Assembly: GCA_937923565.1 (NCBI GenBank)
Contig: CALDTX010000171.1
Coordinates: 1 to 41,304, forward strand
Source of the DNA: an uncultured Granulosicoccaceae bacterium
Lineage (GTDB): Bacteria > Pseudomonadota > Gammaproteobacteria > Granulosicoccales > Granulosicoccaceae
Direction: 5' to 3'
DNA length: 41,304 nucleotides
The notes beneath the pieces are model-generated. The model was not told the DNA's origin. It did no database searches and worked only from the letters and a program-made list of their open reading frames with translations. This document shows positions 33,369 to 40,624 of the stretch, piece by piece (positions within the stretch are counted from its first letter, which is position 1; each line of letters opens with the position of its first letter). Made by a program: the position numbers and the translations under genes.

Positions 33369-33668
33369 TTCTGCAAAATTTGCGCATTGAACAACAATGC
33401 ATCCACTCCATTAATCTTTTATAAAACCAGCAAGGTAGGCAGATGCACCGAGCCGAATACGTTGGCTTGGAATTTTGCAAGCATTGAACCACCGCCAGTG
33501 TGCACAGAGCACAACTAACGAGCGATCAATCGTGGGAACTCAGAATTGGGAAATATGCCTCAATTTGGATAGAGCAAAGAGACATAACAGCAGAATTGGC
33601 ACGTGACACATGCCTAATAATTGAGGTGACCAGCAGCGCCTCAACGCTGCTGGTTTGTTCACTAACGC
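33369..33668. other. 300-bp gap between fleQ and fleN
   Basis: No real gene is seen; the ORF at 33500-33727 is a shadow. The gap should hold the 3' end of the fleQ transcript and the fleN promoter. Its notable content is the hairpin/pseudoknot candidate at 33621-33654. Confidence 0.6.
33621..33654. repeat. Perfect 10-bp hairpin whose loop complements flanking sequence (possible pseudoknot) after fleQ
   Basis: On the plus strand the order is TTGAGG, TG, ACCAGCAGCG, CCTCAA, CGCTGCTGGT. The two 10-mers pair perfectly, and the six-base loop is the exact reverse complement of the adjacent TTGAGG. As fleQ-strand RNA it would be a hairpin with a loop able to pair with CCUCAA two bases downstream. 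There is no T-tract, so it is not a classical terminator. It starts 15 nt after the fleQ stop. Confidence 0.55.
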
Positions 33669-35120
33669 TTAAGAGACTTCTTCAGGACGCTGAATATTGT
33701 ACTTACGCATTTTCTCAACCAGTGTAGTACGACGTATCTTCAAACGATTGGCGGCATGCGCCACAACACCGGAACATTCGTCAAGCGCTTGCTCTATTAA
33801 ACTGATTTCGATATCCGTTAGATGCTGTTTTAGGTCGATGCCATCTCTGGGCAGTCGAGGCTTATCGTTCAGCGATACGTTGGTTACGCCTTGCACTAAC
33901 TCCATCGCTGGCGCACTGTCATCGCTGTTAAGCGACTGTGAACGACCATGCGGCGCCATCTTTGGTGGTAGATCACCGACATCAACAACACCATAAGGAT
34001 GCAGAATAGTCATTCGCTCCATTAGGTTAGCAAGTTCCCGCACATTACCCGGCCAGTCATAGTTGCATAACGCCATCATCGCAGCAGGTGTTAACCGAAC
34101 CGACGATTTCTTCTCGTGTTCCAGGCGCGTTATTAACTCGTTTACCAATAACGGCAGATCTTCCGCTCTGGAGCTTAACGGAGGCATCTCAACGGGAAAT
34201 ACATTGAGTCGATAGTATAAATCTTCGCGGAACGTACCCTCTTCAATGAGTGTTTCAAGGTTTCTGTGTGTTGCAGCAACCAAACGAACATCGCTTTTAA
34301 TGGTTTTATTACTGCCTACCCGTTCAAACGAGCGTTCCTGGATAACGCGCAATAGCTTCACTTGCATTGGCAATGGCATGTCACCAATTTCATCAAGAAA
34401 TATAGTGCCGCCCTCTGCCAGCTCAAAACGTCCTTCGCGCGCGCCTACGGCACCGGTAAAGGAACCTTTTTCATGTCCAAACAGTTCACTTTCCAAAAGC
34501 TCACTGGGAATTGCGCCACAGTTAATGGGCACAAACGGTTTGTTTCTGCGGTTTGAATAATAGTGAATGTTACGCGCAACAACCTCTTTACCCGTACCTG
34601 ATTCACCCAATATCAGCACTGTTGCCTCAGTTGGCGCAACCTGGTCTACCATTTTGCGCACCCTGACAATGGCGCGGCTATTACCCACCAAGCTTCTGAA
34701 TAACTCAGGGTTCTGCGTGCCCTCTTTCGACGGTGTTGTGTTTGCTGTACCCCGAACATCGGCGCGATGCAGTAAGTCAGACAACAGGCCATAACGAATA
34801 TCAGACTTCAAACAACCGATAAAGGTGCTTTCAAGCTCAGGCTGACTGATATCCGCAGGCTGATCGCCCAACATGATAATCATTGGTGGGCAGTTCTCAT
34901 GCTTGGCTTTAAGTTTATTGGCCCAATCCACTATGCCATGAAAATTGGCAACCAAAATAGCCTGATAGACACCAACATCACCCAAGCTATCCAATAGCTC
35001 TGGAGAACTGAGTATTTTTGACTCTTGATCAATAAACTCAAGCTGATGACTTAGCCGCAACGAGTTGTCAGCATTGGCATCGATAATCAGTATCTTGCGT
35101 GTTTCTTTTTTCGTGCTCAT
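33669..35120 (-). CDS. fleQ: FleQ/FlrA: sigma-54-dependent master flagellar regulator
   Basis: 483 residues in three domains. The N-terminal receiver-like FleQ domain (about 1-120, ILIIDANADNSLRLSHQL) keeps the fold. The AAA+ domain (about 145-385) has Walker A ILGESGTGKEVVARNIH, FGHEKGSFTGAVGAREGRF (sigma-54 contact loop, GSFTGA rather than GAFTGA), Walker B GGTIFLDEIGDMPLPMQVK and YDWPGNVRELANLMERM. The C-terminal Fis-type helix-turn-helix is ALDECSGVVAHAANRLKIRRTTLVEKMRKY. Similarity to FleQ extends across all parts. FleQ activates early flagellar genes, binds c-di-GMP and is antagonised by FleN, encoded next. It is divergent from flgM. Confidence 0.95.
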   Translation of the reverse strand: MSTKKETRKILIIDANADNSLRLSHQLEFIDQESKILSSPELLDSLGDVGVYQAILVANFHGIVDWANKLKAKHENCPPMIIMLGDQPADISQPELESTFIGCLKSDIRYGLLSDLLHRADVRGTANTTPSKEGTQNPELFRSLVGNSRAIVRVRKMVDQVAPTEATVLILGESGTGKEVVARNIHYYSNRRNKPFVPINCGAIPSELLESELFGHEKGSFTGAVGAREGRFELAEGGTIFLDEIGDMPLPMQVKLLRVIQERSFERVGSNKTIKSDVRLVAATHRNLETLIEEGTFREDLYYRLNVFPVEMPPLSSRAEDLPLLVNELITRLEHEKKSSVRLTPAAMMALCNYDWPGNVRELANLMERMTILHPYGVVDVGDLPPKMAPHGRSQSLNSDDSAPAMELVQGVTNVSLNDKPRLPRDGIDLKQHLTDIEISLIEQALDECSGVVAHAANRLKIRRTTLVEKMRKYNIQRPEEVS

Positions 35121-35516
35121 TCGACTCTCTCCAACCTACCGTCGACTTAAATGTGGATTACATCACTAGAGGATAGAAGATGATCTGTAGAAGACAAAGA
35201 TTTGACGACTTATTTTTTGTTTTAAAGCGAATTGCATGAGCAAAGTTAACCAATTCTCACTATCAATGAAGGCAATCAGACGCCTTTTGCATTTAGTAAG
35301 AGTTAGGCACTTTGCTTTGTGAACTGACCGTATCTACCAAAAAACTAAGTTACACTTGGTGACAATTACGCCGATTCCCAATCTATCAAGTTTGGAGACG
35401 GTACCCTGCATATTGGACACAACATCCATGGCACCAACCCAATTGGTAAAACATAATAATAATAAGTATCCGAAGTCTGCGTCCCAGCAAGCTGCAGGAT
35501 CTCAAGAGGTGGAAAA
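35121..35516. other. 396-bp divergent region between fleQ and flgM
   Basis: AT-rich left half with an A/T-rich fleQ promoter area and no recognisable gene. GCCGATTC at 35370-35377 resembles a sigma-28 -10, but a correctly spaced -35 is missing. An ACCAA/TTGGT inverted repeat lies near 35435. A 32-codon frame from about 35430 overlaps the flgM start and is probably not coding. Confidence 0.5.
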
Positions 35517-35759
35517 ATGGCTCTGAATGAGAGCGGATCGCCAAAGTTTGGCAATGTGACAAACATCGCCGAAGCACGCGAATCCAGAAACGCAAAAGTT
35601 GTCAGTGCATCAACCGTCGAAAAAGACGATCCGCACAAAAATCGACGGTTCGACGCAGAAAAGGTGGCGCGTATAAAAGCTGAAATTGCCGCCGGCCAAT
35701 ACATAATCGATTCCTCCCGAGTTGCAGACAAATTTATCGAACACGAGCGCAATCAATAA
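35517..35759 (+). CDS. flgM: FlgM: anti-sigma-28 factor
   Basis: 80 residues, slightly shorter than classic FlgM. The C-terminal half RRFDAEKVARIKAEIAAGQYIIDSSRVADKFIEHE matches the FliA-binding region (VxxIKxAIxxGxYxID..xIAxxL). The N-terminal half is polar and probably disordered. GAGGTGG lies 4-5 nt before the ATG. It is divergent from fleQ and in the same island as fliA, completing the sigma/anti-sigma pair. FlgM is exported through the flagellum to release FliA; the absence of structural flagellar genes here means these must be elsewhere. Confidence 0.85.
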   Translation: MALNESGSPKFGNVTNIAEARESRNAKVVSASTVEKDDPHKNRRFDAEKVARIKAEIAAGQYIIDSSRVADKFIEHERNQ

Positions 35760-35847
35760 GTGTTCTAGCTTAACGCACACGCTAAATTGCACCACAAGCG
35801 AGCAGCTTGTGGTGTAATAACGGCACATCACTGTTGCCGGAGTTCCC

Positions 35848-36339
35848 ATGAAACTAGCCACCGCCATTGCATCTTGGGCCATTGCGCTTTGGGCTTGCTT
35901 TATATTTTTAGGCTCTTTGCCTTACAAATTTACCGATCACGCAGACACACAGCATATATTCGGCACCATTGGTGACTGGCTTGGCGGGTTCTTCGGGCAA
36001 ACCATCGGTGGGTTGTTCAGTAGCTTGGGTGCTTATGTTATTGGTAGCTTCGAACTACTCACCTCTTTGGTATTGCTGGCGCCTGCGCTTATCTGGGTGG
36101 TGCGCAAACTGTCAAAAACCCCTTTCGGCAATACACGTCGGGTTTTCCATCAAATTGGCGGACTCATGGCGTCGGCTGTTATGGCAGGGGCTGTGTTCTT
36201 CCATGTTGTTTCGCCACTGGGTATTGAGGTTCTGCACGAAGGTAATTCTGATGGTGGCAGTTTATTCAGAGCAGCAGCGTCCATTTTAGTGCTGGGTATT
36301 GTGCTGTTCTTTCTTAACCGAGGCCGAAGCACAGACTAA
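35848..36339 (+). CDS. Four-helix membrane protein, possibly DoxX-like
   Basis: 163 residues with four predicted transmembrane segments (about 5-22, 66-88, 105-125, 135-153). Segments such as LGSLPYKFTDHADTQHIFGTIGDW and GAYVIGSFELLTSLVLLAPALIW recall DoxX-type quinone-linked membrane proteins, but I am not sure of the family. GGAG precedes the ATG by 6-7 nt. It follows flgM on the same strand with an 88-nt gap; no functional link is evident. Confidence 0.7.
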   Translation: MKLATAIASWAIALWACFIFLGSLPYKFTDHADTQHIFGTIGDWLGGFFGQTIGGLFSSLGAYVIGSFELLTSLVLLAPALIWVVRKLSKTPFGNTRRVFHQIGGLMASAVMAGAVFFHVVSPLGIEVLHEGNSDGGSLFRAAASILVLGIVLFFLNRGRSTD

Positions 36340-36370
36340 ACGCTGAAGAAGCAGTTACTGGCTCGACTAT

Positions 36371-36640
36371 TTACTTGCTGGTTCGTTTATTGACTTGTTT
36401 GCCAACTGACCGGCAAGTGGCTGCCTCCCCTTCACCAACGCGCAGCTGGCTGTGCGTGTCTAACGGGTTAGCGCCCGGATCAACAACCTCAACGACCAGT
36501 TTTAGCCTGACATGCCGGCTGTTAATAACGCGCACGCCCAAAATACACTCTGACTTCACATTACCCAGCTTGATGGCATCGAACAGCTTCGGTATGAGTT
36601 GAGCGATTTGCTCCAGAAAGGCTTGCTGATTTGCATTCAC
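36371..36640 (-). CDS. Small hypothetical protein
   Basis: 89 residues starting at GTG 36638-36640, with AAGGG somewhat far upstream. The N-terminus is helical (QAFLEQIAQLIPKLFDAI) and the middle has alternating beta-like segments (CILGVRVINSRHVRLKLVVEVVD). The tail is basic. No domain is recognised. It is convergent with the DoxX-like gene; the amino-acid mix looks protein-like, but the support is modest. Confidence 0.5.
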   Translation of the reverse strand: MNANQQAFLEQIAQLIPKLFDAIKLGNVKSECILGVRVINSRHVRLKLVVEVVDPGANPLDTHSQLRVGEGEAATCRSVGKQVNKRTSK

Positions 36641-36721
36641 ATTTGATCTGCCCTTAACTGTATTTTTATACAGCTATAAAGCTAACATGCGAATGATGAG
36701 ACGTAAAGCGTCGGTATTGAA

Positions 36722-36745
36722 TGGGACCAACAACTGTTGGTCCCA
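36722..36745 (-). terminator. Strong hairpin downstream of the small heat-shock gene
   Basis: TGGGACCAACA pairs perfectly with TGTTGGTCCCA around 2 nt (in practice 10 bp and a 4-nt loop). It lies 57 nt after the hsp20 stop. T-tracts on either side are short, so termination is inferred from position and stability. Confidence 0.45.
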
Positions 36746-36801
36746 AATTTCAACTAACCCGATAAATTGTTGATACAACAGGTCAGGTTAAAACTACGCG
36801 G

Positions 36802-37260
36802 TTAAGCGACTTGCGTTTTCTGCTCAACTTTCTCGCCGGGAAACGCATTAACCGGGATTCTGCGTGGCTTCATTGCTTCTGGAATTTCCTTCACCAGCGA
36901 AATATGTAACAAGCCATTTTCCATTTGCGCATTCACCACTTCGACGTGATCCGCGAGGTTAAACTTGCGCTCAAAAGACCGACTGGCAATGCCGCGATGC
37001 AAATACCGTGAATCTTTCTTTTGATCTTCCTTCTTACCACGTACGGTTAAAACGCCTTTCTCAACCTGAACATCTAATTCGTTTTCTTGAAAACCTGCAA
37101 CCGCTAACGTGATCGCGTATTTGTTTTCATCCATTAGCTCTATGTCGTACGGAGGGTAGCCACCGGTTTGCCGCTCAGCATTAAATGCCGCGTCTAATAA
37201 TGAACCAAAGCGGTCATAGCCAACAGTGTTTGCATAGAGTGGGGTTAAATCGAGTTTCAT
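36802..37260 (-). CDS. Small heat-shock protein (Hsp20/IbpA family)
   Basis: 152 residues. The alpha-crystallin domain spans about residues 37-130: PYDIELMDENKYAITLAVAGF, LDVQVEKGVLTVRGKKE, the IbpA-type YLHRGIASRSFERKFNLADHV and the end strand MENGLLHISLVKEIPE followed by KPRRIPVN (the IxI/V-type C-terminal motif). It is an ATP-independent holdase that keeps unfolding proteins from aggregating. Expression looks heat-controlled at two levels: a near-consensus sigma-32 promoter and a candidate ROSE-like hairpin over the AGGAG ribosome binding site. Confidence 0.96.
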   Translation of the reverse strand: MKLDLTPLYANTVGYDRFGSLLDAAFNAERQTGGYPPYDIELMDENKYAITLAVAGFQENELDVQVEKGVLTVRGKKEDQKKDSRYLHRGIASRSFERKFNLADHVEVVNAQMENGLLHISLVKEIPEAMKPRRIPVNAFPGEKVEQKTQVA

Positions 37261-37266
37261 TTTGTA

Positions 37267-37283
37267 TTCTCCTAAAGAAGCAA
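37267..37283 (-). promoter_or_regulatory. Candidate ROSE-like RNA thermometer over the hsp20 ribosome binding site
   Basis: On the minus strand TTGCT, TCTTT, AGGAG. The U-U-(G)-C-U run can pair with AGGA of the Shine-Dalgarno, with the G bulged, as in the conserved UYGCU motif of ROSE elements. It would hide the ribosome binding site at low temperature. Confidence 0.5.
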
Positions 37284-37340
37284 TATAAAGTTGTTAATTT
37301 CTATACCCGGTTCTCTCAGAGACCCCAGGTACAAAAGAAG

Positions 37341-37367
37341 AATGGGGTTTTGGTTTTCTTTTTCAAG
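37341..37367 (-). promoter_or_regulatory. Sigma-32 (RpoH) promoter of hsp20
   Basis: On the minus strand CTTGAAA (37361-37367), 13 nt, CCCCATT (37341-37347): an essentially perfect heat-shock promoter. It predicts a start near 37333 and a leader of about 70 nt containing the candidate thermometer. Confidence 0.85.
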
Positions 37368-37424
37368 CCCTCAAAACAGGCTTGTGGGCTTCGTGCCGAA
37401 ATTGTGATTCAGTGCGAAAAACAA

Positions 37425-37506
37425 AGGTGCAAAAGAATGAATAGAGTAAAAGCGAAAGAGTGAAAACGCGAACGAGCCAAAGAGTGAAAGAGCGAACAGG
37501 CGAAAT
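37425..37506. repeat. Purine-rich imperfect short repeats
   Basis: A run of degenerate GAAAGAGTGAAA / GCGAACGAGCCAAAG units with irregular 8-12 bp periods, on the plus strand AG-rich. It lies between the hsp20 promoter and the TMADH-like gene's 3' end. No coding frame is convincing. Confidence 0.5.
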
Positions 37507-37529
37507 GTTAACGACTGCAGATTTTGTCG

Positions 37530-39578
37530 CTAGCGACGAAACAAACCACTGTCTTCATCGGCGTGCAAGCCGCGAGCCGCCAAATGCCCTGAGTAAACTG
37601 CTGCAGCCACCGTAGACGGCGCAAGACAATCCCCTACAGCTAATAGCGTTCGTACGCTGTGGTTTGCATCACCGCTCGTTTTATTTTGCAGAGATTCATA
37701 CAGTGCGTTATTCGGCGCGCGTGAGCTCACCATGATGACCGCGTCTGCATTTAACGTTGACTTATCATTACTGTAAACACATTCCAGTACAACGCCACCG
37801 GCAGTGACATCAGATAAGCCCTTACTGGTATGAACAACAACACCTGAGCGCAACAACAAACGCTGAATTTTGTGTTGCTCCAACGTATGTTCAGTCCATG
37901 CTGACACAACACCTGCTGGCGTAACCAAACTAACGCTACAGCCTTGTGCGCAAAGCTGTTCAGCAATAACACCACCCATGTAGTAGTGATCGTCATCGTA
38001 CACAACCACGTGCCCAGCCAACGTGGCGTTGCTGAATACATCTTCAGGGGTATAACACGGTATTGCGTTGTCATCCACATTAACACCCGTAGGGTATTGC
38101 CGACCACGGCCATCGTTAAGCCAGTGCGAACCTGTGGCTGTAAACACATGGTCAATCGATGCATCGATCACGTCGTCGGCACTAAGGTGATTATCCAGTA
38201 ACAATTCAACTTGGGTTGAGGTGATTAACTGTTGATATCGATAATCACGCACTCTGATATAACTTGAAAGTCCGGGTAATTGCGATTCAAATAAAAGACG
38301 ACCACCGGTTTCTTTTTTTGATTCAGCCAACACCACGTTATAACCACGGCGGGTTAGTTGCAGTGCGCACTCCAAACCCGACGGGCCTGCTCCTATAACT
38401 AATGCTGTTTCATTAGTGTGGATAGACGGCGGGCTAATTTCGGGATGCCATCCGCGCTTCCATTCCTCGCCCATGGTTGGGTTTTGTGTGCAACGAATAG
38501 GCGCTACAACGTTATCGGAAGACACACAGATATTACAGCCTATGCACTCTCTTATAGATTCAATGTCATTGTTACGTATTTTATTGGGTAAAAACGGATC
38601 GGCTATGGATGGTCTTGCAGCGCCAATAAAATCGAGAACACCCCGTTTGATTTGCGACACCATGGCATTTGGGGACGTAAATCGGCCAACGCCCACTACC
38701 GGTTGTTTAACAATTGACTTAACAAACGCTGTGTACTTTTCCTGATACCCTTCATTAGGTTCAAAGCGAGCGGTTGCCGAATCGTTATCCCAACCACTGA
38801 TGTTAACGTCCCAAAGGTCGGGAATATCGGCCAACATTTCTACCAGCTGGGCACCTTCATCCTGTGCCTGCAAGCCAGCATCGCCCATCAATTCATCCAC
38901 GGCCATGCGCAGTGCCACGGCACAGCTGTCGCCGATGGCTTCTTTGACATCCATCAGTGTTTCTTTTAGTAACCGTGCACGGTTTTCCAGTGAGCCGCCA
39001 TAGGCATCCAGACGATCGTTATAGCGAGGCAACAGAAAATGCATTAGCGTGGCCATGTTGTGCCCGGCGTACACATAGATAATGTCGTAGCCTGCCTTTT
39101 TCGAACGCAGTGCCGCGTCGACATGCCATTGCTTAAAGTTTTTTATATCCGTCAGATTCATCGCTCGCGCTTGCACCGGATGGTATAAATCGACTGGCCG
39201 GTGCGCCGGACCCATCGGAGCCACACGGCTTGCCAAATTAGCGGCATGTTGTCCGTTGTGCACCAGCTCAATACCCGCCAAAGCACCATGTTGATGAACC
39301 GCATCGGTCATGTCTCGGTGCATAGGCACGTCGTTGTCATCCCATAAACGGCCTTCCAGATAAGGCGTTAGCTCGGAGCTTGGGTGTATTTCAACCTCTT
39401 GGGTACAAACCACCCCCCAACCGCCTTCTGCCTTCATCGCGCGCAGCGCAACTTCTGCCTTCGGATGGCCATGACCCAAGCCCGTACAGTGCGGTACTTG
39501 ATAGAAGCGGTTTTTAGCCGTTACCGGCCCTATAGCCAGAGGCTCAAAAAGGCAGGCATAAGGATTGTTGGGCAGCAT
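37530..39578 (-). CDS. Trimethylamine-dehydrogenase-family flavoprotein (FMN, 4Fe-4S), substrate unknown
   Basis: 682 residues, close to TMADH. The N-terminal TIM barrel has RFYQVPHC with Cys31 at the position that binds FMN covalently in TMADH, KAEGGWGV, and the Tyr/His pair in YVYAGHN. The cluster motif is CIGCNICV with a fourth Cys 11 residues on (IRCTQN). The C-terminal half is a pyridine-nucleotide-oxidoreductase-like region with VIGAGPSGLECALQL. Of TMADH's aromatic bowl, the Tyr60 position is Val here and the Trp355 position appears to be Asp, while a Trp near 264 is kept. It is therefore probably an amine dehydrogenase for another substrate. TMADH relatives pass electrons to ETF, whose genes are not nearby. 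Confidence 0.88.
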   Translation of the reverse strand: MLPNNPYACLFEPLAIGPVTAKNRFYQVPHCTGLGHGHPKAEVALRAMKAEGGWGVVCTQEVEIHPSSELTPYLEGRLWDDNDVPMHRDMTDAVHQHGALAGIELVHNGQHAANLASRVAPMGPAHRPVDLYHPVQARAMNLTDIKNFKQWHVDAALRSKKAGYDIIYVYAGHNMATLMHFLLPRYNDRLDAYGGSLENRARLLKETLMDVKEAIGDSCAVALRMAVDELMGDAGLQAQDEGAQLVEMLADIPDLWDVNISGWDNDSATARFEPNEGYQEKYTAFVKSIVKQPVVGVGRFTSPNAMVSQIKRGVLDFIGAARPSIADPFLPNKIRNNDIESIRECIGCNICVSSDNVVAPIRCTQNPTMGEEWKRGWHPEISPPSIHTNETALVIGAGPSGLECALQLTRRGYNVVLAESKKETGGRLLFESQLPGLSSYIRVRDYRYQQLITSTQVELLLDNHLSADDVIDASIDHVFTATGSHWLNDGRGRQYPTGVNVDDNAIPCYTPEDVFSNATLAGHVVVYDDDHYYMGGVIAEQLCAQGCSVSLVTPAGVVSAWTEHTLEQHKIQRLLLRSGVVVHTSKGLSDVTAGGVVLECVYSNDKSTLNADAVIMVSSRAPNNALYESLQNKTSGDANHSVRTLLAVGDCLAPSTVAAAVYSGHLAARGLHADEDSGLFRR

Positions 39579-39608
39579 AAGTTTTAACGAGCGTGTGCTT
39601 TTAATGAA

Positions 39609-40517
39609 TTAAGTTATCGCCGAAACGAAATGCGGCCGAATGCCACTTTCTTCAACGCGAAGCTCAACATCCTGTTCTTTGAGTAAACCGAAATCGCGGA
39701 TAAGAATAGTTCGCCACCCAAATGCCGAGCCACCTAAGATATCGGTGTGTAAGGTATCACCCACCATAGCAATGCGGTGAGGTTCAATGTTCACAAGCTT
39801 CGGCGCCACCAGCTCAAACGCATTTGCGAAAGGCTTGCCATAGAACTCTGGCTTGCAAACGCCAGCATCAGCTAATGCATGAGAGAAAAAACCAGGCTCT
39901 AACGACATGCAGTCTTTCTGCGGCGCTACCAAATCGGGGTTGCCGACCAGTAGTGGTCGTTCACGTTGCGCTAAGGCATTGAGCAGCAGAGTTTGACGGC
40001 TCTCGGACCAGTCGGTAGCACTGAGAAAAATAAACCCGTCCACACCCTCATAAGCGGCTGCATCGTCTTCCAACAGTACGGTGTTTGATGCTAGCTGATC
40101 TAACTGCGCAAAATGTGTGGCAGCGACACCCCAGTTAAAATTCGCAGGGTAGCTTTCTAAAGCCACTTGCAAGGCATTACGGCTGGAAACGATGGCATCG
40201 AGCGCTATATCGAAACCCCACTTTTGATACTTTTCGAAGGTGCTCTGCACCGGCGATGTTGCGCCGTTAGTTAAAACAACTACCTTTTTTCCCGCTTGCT
40301 GCATTTGCGCAACCCGCTCTACTGCGTTGGGAATGGCTGTGTTACCCACATTCAAAACACCAAAGCCGTCCAACACAAAAGCGTCAAATTCATCGAACAA
40401 GTCGGCTAAACAATTCACATACTGCGAGCTATCGACTGGCACAGCAATGGGTAAACGAGGTGCAATTTCTATATAGCGGGCGATAGCGGCTGATCGGTCG
40501 AACGTGGTTGAAAGCAT
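39609..40517 (-). CDS. HAD-superfamily class IIA hydrolase-like protein
   Basis: About 302 residues from the ATG at 40515-40517; the track start is an upstream TTG. Motif I is FDAFVLDGFGVLNVGN, with the nucleophile Asp but Phe-Gly where most HADs have a second Asp. Motif II is VVLTNGATSP, and the late MVGDTLHTDILGGSAFGWRTIL carries motifs III-IV. The cap lies between (class IIA, as in NagD). The DxFGV/DxWGV form marks a distinct subgroup of class IIA proteins. Catalysis may be altered without the second Asp. It follows the TMADH-like gene's direction, 30 nt upstream of it, so the two could be co-transcribed. Confidence 0.83.
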   Translation of the reverse strand: MLSTTFDRSAAIARYIEIAPRLPIAVPVDSSQYVNCLADLFDEFDAFVLDGFGVLNVGNTAIPNAVERVAQMQQAGKKVVVLTNGATSPVQSTFEKYQKWGFDIALDAIVSSRNALQVALESYPANFNWGVAATHFAQLDQLASNTVLLEDDAAAYEGVDGFIFLSATDWSESRQTLLLNALAQRERPLLVGNPDLVAPQKDCMSLEPGFFSHALADAGVCKPEFYGKPFANAFELVAPKLVNIEPHRIAMVGDTLHTDILGGSAFGWRTILIRDFGLLKEQDVELRVEESGIRPHFVSAIT

Positions 40518-40624
40518 ATAAAGAATAAAACGCCTGGTTATCAATTGACGGTATTAATGGTTTTTAGGGTAACGCTCGCAGTGATCTTATGCAGCCGATG
40601 GGCTCTAATCTGTGCTCAGATGAG

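Noticed and set aside
35310-35330. Sigma-54-like site AGGCACTTTGCTTTG upstream of flgM.
   Set aside because: The GG/GC spacing does not fit the -24/-12 rule.
35370-35377. Sigma-28 promoter (GCCGATTC) upstream of flgM.
   Set aside because: The only TAAG-like -35 is spaced about five bases too far away, and the -10 is about 140 nt from the gene.
35430-35528. 32-codon ORF (MAPTQLVKH...) ending inside the flgM start.
   Set aside because: Low-complexity composition, no ribosome binding site, and it overlaps flgM; probably leader sequence.
37425-37506. Possible CRISPR-like or tandem array in the purine-rich stretch.
   Set aside because: Units are too short, irregular and low-complexity, with no spacers or cas genes.
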